Positions 1-12,100 of a stretch of DNA of 64,000 nt are shown in pieces. A program made the position numbers and the translations under genes. The DNA is taken from contig QANZ01003790.1 in the NCBI GenBank assembly GCA_003254925.1, positions 27,871 through 91,870 on the forward strand. The letters are read 5' to 3'. The number at the start of each line of letters is the position of its first letter. The stretch's first letter is position 1. Source of the stretch: Chamaecrista fasciculata (Eukaryota; Streptophyta; Magnoliopsida; Fabales; Fabaceae). Under the pieces are notes generated by a model. It worked only from the letters and a program-made list of their open reading frames with translations, did no database searches and was not told the origin of the DNA.

Positions 1-40
1 GGGGGGCGTGGCCCCCACCAACCCCCTAGCTCCGTCCCTG
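1..40. repeat. Right end of a hAT-like element, cut by the window edge
   Basis: The first 40 bases end in TAGCTCCGTCCCTG. Its reverse complement begins CAGGGACGGAGC, which resembles the terminal inverted repeat of the complete element at 32065-32599 (CAGGGGCGGAC). Only this end lies in the window, so the target duplication cannot be checked; the candidate flank is ATCATAAT at 41-48. Confidence 0.5.
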
Positions 41-74
41 ATCATAATTAGTATATATGGATTTATGTTCTTAT

Positions 75-486
75 AGGTTTTGATCTAATATGGCAAGCAC
101 AAAATGATATAGTTTGGAAGAGTAAAAAGCCTGACCCTTCTTTTGTCCTCGGCAAATTCTCTCATATAAGTACTCGATATTACTCCTTCTATGTGCTTCA
201 ACAAGTGAGCAATCCCCCTTTATGAAGATTGAGGACTTTGTTACCGATTTGGCCGAGTCCAACACTTCCCGCTACTACAGCTTTCATAATAATCATTTTG
301 GTAATTCTAGTTGTCAATTGTCATAGTAATTCTAGTAGTTTTGGTAAGTCTGATTTTTATAACAAGTGTAGGACTCTGTAGGCCCTTTCTCTGTTTACTT
401 TTTGGGGCCTTATCGTTTTTTACTTGTTCGTTGTATTCTATTTTGTCTTTTAATAGATTGACTTTCCTTTTCTATAAAAAAAAATA
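75..486 (+). repeat. 3' end of an L1-type LINE, remnant
   Basis: The plus-strand reading starting near 80 gives a decayed peptide containing WQAQNDIVWKSK. This corresponds to the LINE motifs WECRNDIIWKSA near 41.8 kb (minus strand) and WRYKNEVVWKG near 57.3 kb. It is followed by a T-rich non-coding tail (GGGCC, then TTGTTCG-type sequence) and an A-run at about 475-483, as in the 3' ends of the other LINE copies here. There are no intact ORFs. It is a 5'-truncated fossil; boundaries are approximate. Confidence 0.55.
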
Positions 487-500
487 ACCTTTTTAAACAA

Positions 501-1246
501 GCCAAAATCCTATTTTGGTCCCTAATATTCATCATAAATTCTATTTTAGTCTTTAATGTTTCCTATAAGGTTCATAATTGGTCCTTAACTATTGAATGTG
601 GTCATATCTCTCTCGTTTCAAACTCGAACGCGATGAAATCAGAGCTACGATTTAAATTTGATGGATTCTTTCTTTTCCAGTTGGAATCATCGACAAACAA
701 TGTCAAATTGGATACGAAAATGAACCCGAAAATGGACTACTTTATTCATGAATTTGGTCATCTCTCTCTCGTTTTAGATTCAAATGCCATGAAATCAAAG
801 CTATAAGTTACTATTGACTAGTTCTTTCTCTGTATAATTGGGATTGTTAACAAATAAGGTCAAATAGTACTTCAAAAGTTAATATTGATGTTTTGACCAA
901 ACTCACTTTCGGAGAACTATTTGACCTTCTATGCCAACGACCCCAACTGAAACGAGATAAATATGATCAAATTCATGAAATAAGCGGCCTATTTCTGACC
1001 CCAATTTGACCTTATTTATCAATGACTCTAATTGAGCAAAAATAGAACTCATCAAATTTAACTCATACTTTTGATTTCATCACATTCACGTTTGAAATGA
1101 GAGAGGTATATATGACCACATTCAATGGTTATGCACCAATCATGAAACTTTCAAGAAACATGAAAGACTAAAACGGAACAAAAAATTATTAATGACCAAA
1201 AATGAAATTTAGGGTAAACATCAGGGACCAAAATAGAGTTTTGACC
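501..1246. repeat. Inverted-repeat (Mutator-like) non-autonomous element
   Basis: The left end reads CCAAAATCCTATTTTGGTCC and the right end is its near inverted complement (GGACCAAAATAGAGTTTTG). The arms continue inward with matching pieces: ATTGAATGTGGTCATATC on the left against GACCACATTCAATGG on the right, and GAACGCGATGAAATCA against TTTCATCACATTCACG. The arms are long and diverged, and no transposase reading frame is present. Half-copies of the same family occur near 18.75-19.0, 23.0-23.2, 30.6-30.75, 32.3-32.56 and 59.2-59.4 kb. The target duplication is not clean. Confidence 0.65.
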
Positions 1247-1285
1247 TTTTAAATATTATTAAAATTGTCTATAAACTTGTGACCG

Positions 1286-1560
1286 CTTATGAATCACGAA
1301 CACTGATATAAACATGGGCACAATACGGATACTAACACATCAACAGGCCAAATTTATTAAATTTACATAACACGACAAATATTTATATATATAAACAATT
1401 AAATATCTAAAAATCTTGATAAGAACTTTAAAAATTACAATATCTATTAATCTTATATATTATGTGTCATTATTTTTTATTGTTTGTCATGTTAAAGTGT
1501 CACAAAATAATCTTAAATTCTAAAACTTTTGAATATACGTCCTATGTAGACCTAATCATA
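1286..1560 (+). repeat. Degenerate copy of the CTATGAAGCATGGACACT MITE family
   Basis: The segment begins CTTATGAATCACGAACACTG and then follows the same internal order as the well-preserved copies at 54907-55253 and 55443-55788: ACACGACAAATATTTATATA, AAAAATTACAATATCTATT, and TTGTTTGTCATGTTAAAGTG. The right terminus is too diverged to define. It is non-coding. Confidence 0.5.
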
Positions 1561-1874
1561 GGCCTCAAAACCACGGACCCTAGTCATATAGTCCTACAAA
1601 ATATAATATGAGGTCAAATAAAAAGAATTTTAAAAGTCTGAATGTCTATCGAGTCGGGCTCAAGTTTTTTTTTTTTTTTTAAAGTTGGACCTGAATAATA
1701 TATTTGCTTTATGTTTTAAAAATGTAATATATATTATATTATTATGAAATATATATCTACATTGTTATGTTTGAAAGAAAAATTGTCAATAATATATTTT
1801 ATATATTACATACTTTTATAAAAATGAAATTTTAGTCTATAAGCTATAAGCTCTTTTGATTGATATTTAATTAT

Positions 1875-2442
1875 GGCTAAAGTATATTTTTGGTCCTATA
1901 ACTTTGGCAAATGTCTCAATTTGGTCCCATAATTTTTTTTGTTGTAATTTTAGTCTCATAACTTTGGCAAAGGTCTCAATTTAATCCAATAATTTTTTTT
2001 GTTTGCAATTTTGATCTCATAACTTCTGAAAATGTCCCACCGTTGGTACCAATCTCATTTCTATCCATTTTATGCGTTAAAGATGATTTGACATACTAAG
2101 TTGAATGATGACGTGACAATAACTTTTTTTGTTTGCAATTTTGATCCCATAACTTCTGAAAATGTCCCACCGTTGGTACCAATCTCATTTCTATCCATTT
2201 TATGCCGTTAAAGATGATTTGACATACTAAGTTGAATGATGACGTGACAAATATGAATGAAGTGGATTTAACGGCAGATAATGGATGGAAATCAGCTTGG
2301 GACCAACAGTGAGACGTTTTCAAAATTTATGGGACCAAAATTACAACAAAAAAATTTATGGGAACAAAATTGTAACAAAAAAAGTTATGGGACCAAATTA
2401 AGACCTTTGTCAAAGTTATGAGACCAAAAGTGCACTTTAGCC
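1875..2442. mobile_element. Non-autonomous Mutator-like element with 9-bp target duplication
   Basis: The ends are inverted: GGCTAAAGTATATTTTTGGTC on the left, and on the right GACCAAAAGTGCACTTTAGCC. The element is flanked by a perfect 9-bp direct repeat TTTAATTAT (1866-1874 and 2443-2451), which fits Mutator-like integration. Both arms carry several copies of TCATAACTTTGGCAAA-type sequence. It has no coding capacity. It lies directly upstream of the likely PAM16 transcription start. A decayed relative ends at about 20062. Confidence 0.8.
1990..2249. repeat. 130-bp tandem duplication inside the Mutator-like element
   Basis: Two nearly identical units of about 130 bp occur at 1990-2119 and 2120-2249. 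Each runs from GTTTGCAATTTTGATC through CCACCGTTGGTACC to GATGACGTGACAA. The only clear differences are a few substitutions and one inserted base (TTATGCGTTA versus TTATGCCGTTA). The high identity suggests a recent duplication inside an otherwise diverged element. Confidence 0.85.
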
Positions 2443-2489
2443 TTTAATTATTATTTTTTTTTTGCAATTATTTTATCTCTCTACTCCTA

Positions 2490-3869
2490 TTTGCAATTAT
2501 TTGCAAACCCTAGTGAATGCGGGAGCTCGTTGCCCTTCCCTCAGTATCTCAATTTTCCCTCTTTTTGGTGCGTAACACAACTCGATGTCTGTTCTCTCTC
2601 TGTTTCATTTTTCTTTGTGTTTCTGTATTTCATTTTCACCTCTCATACGACGAATATCTGACTGAAATTGTCTCTCATCTTCTCAGAATTGGAGGTGAAT
2701 CTTCTTTCTCGTTCTCAGTATTCGCAGAGGTTTTCTTCTCATACAACGACACTAGCATAGGATCTCTGCCATCTTCGACAGATACCCGTTGGAGAATCAG
2801 GTCAGAAGCGTTCCTTTCAATGGTCTACTTGGGGTTTGTTTTGTTTATGGGCACGGTACTAATAAAAGTTTCGAGTTTTATTCTTGGATTTATGTTAATT
2901 TGTTTGTGGGAGGTTGATAATAAGTATTTCGAAGATGGGTTTGCTGGAAGTTCTTCTATGTGAATGGCTGGCTATTTGAGAAGTCGATTGACGGAACTTT
3001 GATATTTCTTTTTATGCCCTACCTGCTTAAGTTTTAGTTAAATGATCTGTGAGCGATATTTCGGAACTTCTGATGAATGTGGATGAATATTTGGCAATGT
3101 GTGGCTCTGCGGATTTCATTTGAATATTCAAAATAATTACAAATAAAACGTTTATTATGGTTTGGTGGCAGGTGTTGGCGATTGAGTTTGTTATTGGACA
3201 TAGTTTTGTTGTGCTATGACGACTTGGAAATGCAGACCTTTTAACCATGCTTGAGATTGTAGATTTTTGTTCTTCTGATATTCATTGGCTGACATTTTAG
3301 CATTAGAGTTTTATTCTTCTTTATACCTTCATTTGTATAAAATGAACTATACTACCCGACACAGTGAGATTGATGAGAATATTTTGTTAACGGCTTAAGG
3401 CTGGGCATTTGTACTTTGGAGAATAGATGTTAATGGAAGATCAGTTGAAGCTTGTAAACTCTTTATGAAAACGATGGAATATTTTGCTGATGAAGATTTT
3501 ATTGATAGGCCAAAAGTTATATTTCAAAACATAGAATGCATTTTGAAATCTTCTGAAATCCAATTCAACAAATTTGTTACAATAGGATAGTCATTATGTT
3601 TTCTTAAACCTAGGAACTTATGTACTCACTCAATCACTGAGCTATGCTGATGGCATAGAATACTCTGAATTCTGAATTGATTGTATCCGTTTTCTATTTA
3701 AATTATTTTTCTACTCAACTAAACTAATAGTATACCAACTTTTCGTGAAATAGTCACTAGTTCCTAATAACTTTATGTTATTGCAGGTTGCCAATATCCT
3801 TAAATTCCTGATTCACAGAAGAGATCCCAGGTTTGGAGTCTAAGAGGTTATTTGATTGATTATTTTGAT
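2490..3869 (+). promoter_or_regulatory. Probable 5' UTR exons of PAM16
   Basis: Sequence from about 2490 to 2800 is pyrimidine-rich like a plant 5' UTR and contains possible donors at 2693 (TTGGAG/GTGAAT) and 2800 (AATCAG/GTCAGA). A second untranslated piece, 3787-3869, follows a good acceptor (TTATTGCAG). It runs into the ATG at 3870-3872, where the exon ends in a GTAAGT donor. The exact first exon and transcription start are inferred; a transcript would settle them. An open frame at 2517-2963 shows no recognisable protein and is probably fortuitous. Confidence 0.45.
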
Positions 3870-6462
3870 ATGGTAAGTTTAAAAGCCTTTATGAATCCTA
3901 AGGTTTTCTGCTTTGGTTTTTGAAGGAATTAGAGAATTAGGTTACGAGGTGGATATTATATTGCTTGTTGTGCTTTTATGCAGAAAGAAAATCAGGTTTA
4001 ACTAATAGAATATATCGATTTTAGTTGTTCTTGTTCCTTTTAACTAATAGTATAATTCTATAGTTTGACACAAAATCAGTTTGCTCTTGTATAATCATAT
4101 GTAATTTTAGTTTATAAATCATAAATAATATCATTCTTTACAGTATAAGTTTCAGCTTTCTAAGGCTATTGCTTGGATGAAGCAGACATTAAGGCTGAAA
4201 TTGTCCATTTAATCCTCACATTTGCTTCTAAACACTCTGAAAATGTTATAATGGATCTGAAAATTACTGGTTAAAATTCAAAGTTTAACCTATCACCTAT
4301 CACCTATCACCTATACTGGTTAAAATATGTAATATGTCAAAATAAGCATTTGTTGCAACCTGTTAGTTTCGGTGGTTTGGGGTTTAGGTCAAGTTCATAG
4401 TCTCATACCTCCCTTATTCATAAAGAGCGGGGAGGATGAGGAAATAGTATGAATGATAGGATGTTGGTCTTGGAAGCTGATCTTAGTTGATGGAATCTGC
4501 TATTGTAAATGTCCTTTCTGCAATCTCTATTATGAAATCTGTGTCAGGAACAAGTATTAACTGAAGTAACTATTTCCTGATGCATATAGGGGGAAAAAGG
4601 AAGAAATTTTGAGTGATGAGGTGTTGGTTTTGGAATTGAATTGTAATTGATAGAATTTATATTTGCCAGTGTTTCTTTTTGCAATATTTATTATGGAAAT
4701 AAGTGTCTGGACTGTATTCCAGATTACGAAAAAGTATCTCAAGGTTCTTTGAATATTTACCAGGCTGCGAAGATCCTTGCGAATTTAATTGTGATGGGTG
4801 GGGGTATTTTGGCAAGAGCATTTGTTCAGGCATATCGTCAAGCACTTGCTAGTAAGTTTCTTAGATTTATTTTTTGCATGCATGGATTTGCAATTTGTGC
4901 ACCATACATCATTGCAGGATTGTTTACCTTTAATAAACTTGGCTGTTTACTAAGTTTATATTGAGTGTTACTTTCTTCCATGCACGGTATACCTATTGCA
5001 TAAGTATCTAAAATGTTTTTCAGTTCTAAGGTCGATTTTTTTTTTTGGCCTGAATCTAAGGTCGAATTTATTTGAGCATATGATGTCAATATCTAGTTTC
5101 CATATTAGAATCATCTAGGATTTGTTTTCTTACATGATTGCCCTGAGCCTATATAATCTCTCCCAAGACCTTTGTCCACCTGTTGGCAAAAACTTTGGAT
5201 ATAATATTGATTAACCTAAATGATTGTCCAATAATATCTCACCATAGTATCCTTTTCAAGAACAAGGGTGGTGAAAGCTGCCTCCTAGGTCTGTAGCATT
5301 GGACTTTGAAGTTCCTATGGAGTGAACTTGTGAACTGTTATCTTTGTTTGATAAGGGTAATCAAGTTCTTCTATAGAATAATATGCAGCATCTTTTGAAG
5401 GTGATTTATGAATATATCTTAGTGAAATTCATAATATACTCTTAAGAATAACACTGTCAATCAATTAGAAATTTTGATATTATTGGGAGATTATGGGTTC
5501 CCAGGGACTGTACAAATGATGGGGAGGCGAAAAAGTAAATTTCAGTGCTGACAATTTCAAATAGTATTGCAAGAATACACACCAAAAGAATTCAGAGTTT
5601 AATAAATCTATCAAAATGGTGGAAGGAGAATGGTATGTGGGAGAAGCAGAAAAAAATAAAGTTCATGGATATCTCTATTGGAAGGATCCCTAACAAGGTG
5701 CAAAATTTTGTGAAAGAATAAGGACCTTCAAAAACCAAAAATTCTTGATGAACAATAATAAAGAGGAATGCTGGATGAAGAAGAATGGATGAGAGTAACA
5801 CGACCACCTGGAGAGAACACTGACACCTTTCAGTTGTTCAAATGTTTTGAATTCCGGCTCATAAAAGAAAGAAGCCCCTGGTTGGCCACAAGAGGAACAC
5901 CCAAATACATCATAGTCCATTGTAGAGTCTGACAGCTTAGTGTTAGATTTGTGGCACATTAAAGTGTAAACCATTCAAATCTCTGTTTATTTGTCTCTGT
6001 AAACTTGAACTTTCACACCAAGGTTGCTACTTTTTCTACCCTAGAAAACAGAAAAGTTGCTTATTACCAGAAGTTTTGTGGCTCTTTATTTTGTCGTGTC
6101 CTTAACCAAAATGTTGTTGCAGATGCCTCAAAGAATGGTGTCGCACAAGAGACAATACAAAATACTATTCGCAGAGGTAGCAAAGTCATGACAGAGCAAG
6201 AGGCTCGGCAGATTCTTGGGGTGACAGAGGAAGCCCCTTGGGAAGAAATTGTGAAGGTTAGTCCATCATTTGTGTTTAATTATTACCTAATTGTTATATA
6301 AAGGATGTGTTCATTCTTAAGCATTCTTCTATGCAGAAATATGATAATTTGTTTGAAAGCAATGCTAAGAATGGAAGTTTCTACCTTCAGTCAAAAGTAC
6401 ATCGGGCCAAGGAATGTCTAGAGACTGTCCATCAAGACAAGGGTCAGGGTACCCCTAGCTGA
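3870..6462 (+). CDS. PAM16: PAM16/TIM16, mitochondrial import motor subunit
   Basis: Coding exons are 3870-3872 (the ATG only), 4764-4851, 6123-6256 and 6337-6462, all with GT-AG borders and compatible phases. They give 116 residues, the length I recall for Arabidopsis PAM16. The protein begins MAAKILANLIVMGGGILARA, a hydrophobic membrane-anchoring N terminus. It continues with NASKNGVAQE and the J-like domain signature MTEQEARQILGV, then KYDNLFESNAKNGSFYLQSK and VHRAKECLE near the end. It has no HPD triplet, as expected of this degenerate J-protein. In the family, PAM16 pairs with PAM18 at the TIM23 channel and restrains its stimulation of mitochondrial Hsp70 on the matrix side of the inner membrane. 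Arabidopsis relatives (MUSE5, TXR1) affect immunity and thaxtomin sensitivity. It is the only PAM16 copy in the window and looks intact. Confidence 0.93.
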
Positions 6463-8740
6463 GGACCTTTTTGTTCCCCCGCATATTGAAATTTTGTATA
6501 ATTAGTATGAGCAGAATAGCAGATGAATCTTCTAGTTAAGTAAAGTTGTCTACCATTTTAATCCAAGTTTTGAAATTACCATTTAGAGATTGTAAATTCG
6601 TTGAGAGCTGACTGCAAATAATTACAGGCATTCCAAGCACCAAAAAGACGTGCTACTTTTTAACTTGATTAAAATGAAAATGAGGAAATATAATGCCTCT
6701 GGCTGTAATTCTTGATAGTTGCTGTAGGAGCTGCAATTAAACTCGATTATATTAATTACTATTTTATTTTATTTTTTAGTTAATTGCTACTTGGACAGGA
6801 TTCATGTAGAGTTTTGGGAGTTTTACTTAGTTTTTTCAGTAAAAATACAGTAAAGGATTGAATCATATGGTGCTAATGGTGAAAATTTATTGTCAAGCAA
6901 TTAAGAAAAATCATTCTTCAAAAGGAAAAGGGCAAAAAGATTATGCAACTATCTGGTTAATAAGATGTTGATTAAAAGTAGCATGCATTTTCTTCTTTTC
7001 ATGAGTTGGAAACAGCTCTATAAATTGACCTTTATACACCATCAATTTTTATCTTCCACTCGTAGCAATCTATGGAGAAAAGCATTGCATGCTTTGAATC
7101 CATTTTCTCTTGACGTGGAATGATGATCTACAACATGTTTTGTTTCCTTTTGACCTGCTCCTTTGCTTATGTTAATTTAATTATTTAGATGTATTGTTAT
7201 AAGTACTTTTCAATTTCACAGCTTTATTTCGTTTTCATGTTTTTTGAAATTTTCCACTTCTCCTAACAAAGACGCTTTTAATGATGACTAATTCTTATGA
7301 TATTAAATAGACCTTTTCCTTTATAATAATCAACGATGCCACCATTTCTTCATATTTCTTTTATTCTTAAGAATCTTGACTCATGAATACAATCACATGA
7401 TCACTATCAATAACAACAATTGGAATACACCAGTCTACTTTGCTAGTTGATTTATTGTTTAGATTGATCATATTGTTGAATTTATTTTCCATCTTGATGT
7501 CTCCTCCTTTTGAACAAGTTGCCACTTTTCTACGGGATTGATGAGGAATTGAGGAGATGACACCTTTTTGTTGCTAGAAAGACGAAGAAGAAATGAATCA
7601 TTGATGAATTGCCTTTTATTTTTTTATTACAAAACAGAAAAAGGTGCAGAATCATGTCCTGATTTTATTACTTACTAGCATGACTATAATAATGTATTAT
7701 CAACAATATGTCCTGAATTTGGGTCCCTATTTTTCAATTAGAAATTAATGAAAATCATTCAAGTTCGCTTTTTTATATATGAGACGTGCAAGGAAATGAT
7801 AATAAAAGGGCCCCACTATTAGAATTTGTTAAATGGATTATTATAATAATATTATTTTTGTCGCTTTTTTTGGAGAAGGTGGTACAGTAGGGTAATTTAT
7901 TAGATAGTGGTGCCAGCTTGATCTCATGACTTTTAGCATTAGTAGTCTTATATACATGGGTGTATAGTTATATAAATATGGGTACAGAGTCCAAGTGCAT
8001 TCTGGAATCCAATGGATAACATGCAACAATTATTGATGCTTCCATCACCCAAATTAAAGATAATTAATTGTTTTTGTTTCTAAATAGCTATTATCTGTTT
8101 GTTATTCTTTTGGAGTTCAGGATCAAAACATTTTATTTAAAGCTTACCATAAATTAGTAAATTAAACTTATTGTCCAAAAATTCAGATAGTTCCTACCAT
8201 GTTTCCATACTTCTAAGAAATAATTCTTACAAAGAATGCAAGCATTATCTAGCCAGTTTACTAGAAAACGACATATTGAAGTTAAGTTGGAGAAGGCTGG
8301 CATGATATTCAAATTCACTACTGTGAGGGCCATAAAGAATTTGTCTTCTTGTTTTTGGTTCTGGAACTTCTTGGAAAAGCTGAGTATTCCACTATATAGC
8401 ACAATTATAATCTTGTATTCATATATATATATATATATATAATTAGATTATAATTCTTGGGATTCTCTTTATTTATTTGTTTACTTTTTAATTTGGAGCT
8501 GTTTGAAATTTTAGCAGTAATTTATGCTTTTTCGGGACAGAAACTTGAACAGGCTATATATATAAGAAAGTAATTAAGAAAAATGAATTCCTTTATTACA
8601 AACAATAACACAGGGTACAAAGATCGAATTCAAAAATGACACAATAAATAAAACCCATTAATCATACAAGGCCATATTAATCTATACAGAAATAATTTAA
8701 TTAAGGCGACCACTGATGCAGGTTGTACTTCTCACTTTCA
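6463..8740. other. 3' flank of PAM16 and intergenic DNA, no gene seen
   Basis: This 2.3 kb separates the convergent PAM16 and extensin genes. It is AT-rich, with a short (AT)n run at about 8424-8441. The open frames present (for example 8236-8442) have no family resemblance. The PAM16 3' UTR probably occupies the first few hundred bases; no precise polyadenylation site could be chosen. Confidence 0.5.
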
Positions 8741-8759
8741 AGTGGCATTCACATTTTCA

Positions 8760-9143
8760 ATCTCTCTGTTTTTATTTTATTTTTTTCTCCCTTTTTTTGT
8801 TCACTTGAACAGCAGCACATGATCTTTATGATGCCCACCAAAGAAATAGAAACAACTTTATCTGAATTATCATGAAGATTGTTGTAGCTCAGAGAAAACA
8901 CATTCAGACATTTATTCAAAGAACTTAGACGGGAAGCTAAATGTTTAACTTTACTCCAAATGGAGCTTGCCTTTATTCCGCAGTGAAAACTAGAAGAACT
9001 CAAGAACCTGGAATCACATACAAACATACAACCTTCAATAATGATTCAATATATAAAAAAGAAATTATAAAACAAAGTAATTAAACCAACATTGTAAAAA
9101 GAAATTAACTTACATGATTTATCAAGGTTGGTGTTTTTGTATT
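8760..9143 (-). other. Extensin 3' UTR containing an intron
   Basis: After the extensin stop at 9144 the minus strand offers a donor at 9114/9113 (AATCAT/GTAAGT) and an acceptor at 9008/9007 (GATTCCAG/GTTCTTG). This gives an intron of about 106 bp in the 3' UTR. The following exon runs to roughly 8760 and contains AATAAAATAAAA-type polyadenylation signals near 8775. An intron in the 3' UTR is known from tobacco extensin genes. An open frame across 8749-9027 has no recognised domain and is better read as this UTR. Confidence 0.6.
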
Positions 9144-12100
9144 CTAATAAACTATTGGTGGTGGTGGGGAGGCATAGATGTAGGCTGGTGGTGGGGGAGG
9201 TGATGTGTAATGGTATGGTGGGGGAGGAGATGGGGATGGTGGTGGTGGAGACTTGTAGTAGTATGGTGGCTTAATCTCCGGTGAGGGTGGAGGAGGACTC
9301 TTGTAGTAGTATGGAACCGGTGCTGGTGATTTCACGGGAGGAGGTGGTGAGTGGTAGTAGTAAGGAGGAGGTGGTGATGGGGATGGTGGTGGTGGAGACT
9401 TGTAGTAGTATGGTGGTTTAATCTCTGGTGAGGGTGGAGGAGGGCTCTTGTAGTAGTATGGAGCCGGTGCTGGTGATTTCACGGGAGGAGGTGGTGAGTG
9501 GTAGTAGTAAGGAGGAGGTGGTGATGGGGATGGTGGTGGTGGAGACTTGTAGTAGTATGGTGGCTTAATCTCTGGTGAGGGTGGAGGAGGGCTCTTGTAG
9601 TAGTATGGAGTCGGTGCTGGTGATTTCACGGGAGGAGGTGGAGAGTGGTAATAGTAAGGAGGAGGTAGTGATGGGGATGGGGATGGTGGTGGTGGAGACT
9701 TGTAATAATATGGTGGCTTAATCTCTGGTGAAGGTGGAGGAGGGCTCTTGTAGTAATATGGAGCCGGTGCTGGTGATTTCACGGGAGGAGGTGGTGAGTG
9801 GTAATAGTATGGGGGAGAGTAGTGATAAACTGGTGGTGGGGGAGAGTTATAGTAGTAAGGTGTTGGTGGCTTAGGCTTTTTACATTCTTGATCATGAGGA
9901 TTCTTTGAAGCATAGGCAAATGGCTTAGCCTTGAGCACAACTTCATGTTTATCTTTGGAATACACCTTTAATTCACCTCCCTCGTGAAGTTTAGTAGGAA
10001 CATTATAGGGTGAGTCCTTAGGAGGAGCATGGAGATGAGCCTTGCACACCGCAGCACCATATTTGACATAGTCAAAGTTCTCAACGGTGATAGCATATTT
10101 TCCATTGCTCTTTGTTGTGGCATAAGCTGTAATAGTGTCCTTTCCAGCTTTACATACAACTTCCACAACAGCACCTATTCCACAATGCAGTAATTACATA
10201 TAAGACATATATATTATGCACATTTCAAAAGTAAAATAGATTAACATGATAATAAAAATTAATATCTTATAGATTTGTGAAAATAAATAATAAATTAGAT
10301 AGTTGACTTTAAACTATTTATTTACTTTGATTGTAAGTACTAACTGATTTTAACAATAATAATATAATTTTCCTTATTATATATAAATTATAAATTTGAC
10401 TAAATTAATGGTAATGAGATAGTCAACATCTCTAAATTAAAAGTATAAATTATGAATTTATAGTAATTAAACTTTTGTAATGAAATAAAAATTTATTTAC
10501 TATAAAGAACTAATTATCAAAAATATAAAACCCAAGCTAATTCATATTGGAAGTTTACACCCAAATAATTATTAATTTTATATTACTTTCGTTTTATGAT
10601 AAGGTGTTTGCCTAGGTTTTAAAATCCTTATATATATATATCTATATATATATATATAACCTTGTATATTGTAAAATTTAAAATATAGTTGTAATTAATG
10701 AGTGTGATAAAGATCATATGAATTAGATTAAATTTGAAGTTATAAATAATGATAAAAGAGTTATAGTATACCTTTAAAGTGTTTCTTGTTATGTGACTTC
10801 TCTGGATGCTCCCAGTCATAGCACTTGTAAACATAGACTTTTCCTATAACCTTTACAACCAATGGATGGGGGTGAGGGTGGGGATGGGGGTGGGGGTGGG
10901 GATGGGGATGAGGGTGAGGGTGTGGAGGATAGACAACTGGGGGAGGAGGAGATTGGTAGTAGTATGGAGGTGGGGGAGAATTGTAGTAGTAAGGTTTAGG
11001 AGATGGAGGAGGAGGAGACTTGTAGTAGTAAGGTGAAGGAGATGGAAACTTAACTGGTGGTGGTGGAGATTGGTAGTAGTAAGGCTTAGGAGATGGAGGA
11101 GGAGGGGACTTATAGTAGTAAGGTGGGGGAGATGGAGACTTGACTGGTGGGGGTGGGGATTGGTAGTAGTAAGGCTTGGGAGATGGAGGAGGAGGAGACT
11201 TGTAATAGTAAGGGGGAGGAGATGGAGACTTGACTGGTGGGGGTGGGGATTGGTAGTAGTAAGGCTTGGGAGATGGAGGAGGAGGAGACTTGTAATAGTA
11301 AGGGGGAGGAGATGGAGACTTGACTGGTGGGGGTGGGGATTGGTAGTAGTAAGGCTTGGGAGATGGAGGAGGAGGAGACTTGTAATAGTAAGGGGGAGGA
11401 GATGGAGACTTGACTGGTGGGGGTGGGGATTGGTAGTAGTAAGGCTTGGGAGATGGAGGAGGAGGAGACTTGTAATAGTAAGGGGGAGGAGATGGAGACT
11501 TAACTGGTGGGGGTGGAGATTGGTAGTAGTAAGGCTTGGGAGATGGAGGAGGAGGAGACTTGTAATAGTAAGGCTCAGGAGCTGGAGACTTCACTGGTGG
11601 TGGTGGAGACTTGTACTCATATGGAGGAGGTGGTGGAGACTTGTACACATATGGAGGAGGTGGGGACTTGTACTCATAAGTAGGAACCTTGGGAGGAGGT
11701 GGTGGAGACTTGTATTCATAAGGAGGTGGAGGTGGAGATTTGTACTCATAAGTCGGAGCCTTAGGAGGAGGTGGTGGAGACTTGTACTCATATGGAGGTG
11801 GAGGTGATGGGGAAGGAGGAGGTGGGGATTTGTACTCATAGGTAGGAGTCTTTGGAGGAGGTGGTGGAGACTTGTACTCATATGGTGGTGGTGGAGACTT
11901 GTACACATAAGTAGGAGTCTTAGGAGGAGGTGGTGGGGACTTGTACTCATATGGAGGTGGAGGTGATGGGGAAGGAGGAGGTGGGGATTTGTACTCATAA
12001 GTAGGAGTCTTTGGAGGAGGTGGTGGAGACTTGTACTCATATGGTGGAGGAGGAGATGAAGGTGGTGGTGGAGATTTGTACTCATAAGTAGGAGTCTTTG

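Noticed and set aside
2517..2963. 148-codon open frame on the plus strand
   Set aside because: Serine/phenylalanine-rich, pyrimidine-rich sequence without a recognised domain, positioned as the PAM16 5' UTR.
8749..9027. 92-codon minus-strand open frame downstream of the extensin
   Set aside because: No domain, begins at a non-ATG codon, and overlaps the exon predicted after a 3' UTR intron.
11070..11807. Long plus-strand open frame of Arg/Trp/Val-rich repeats
   Set aside because: It is the antisense of the extensin repeat array; the composition simply mirrors SPPPP/YYYK codons, and it has no initiation or splice context.
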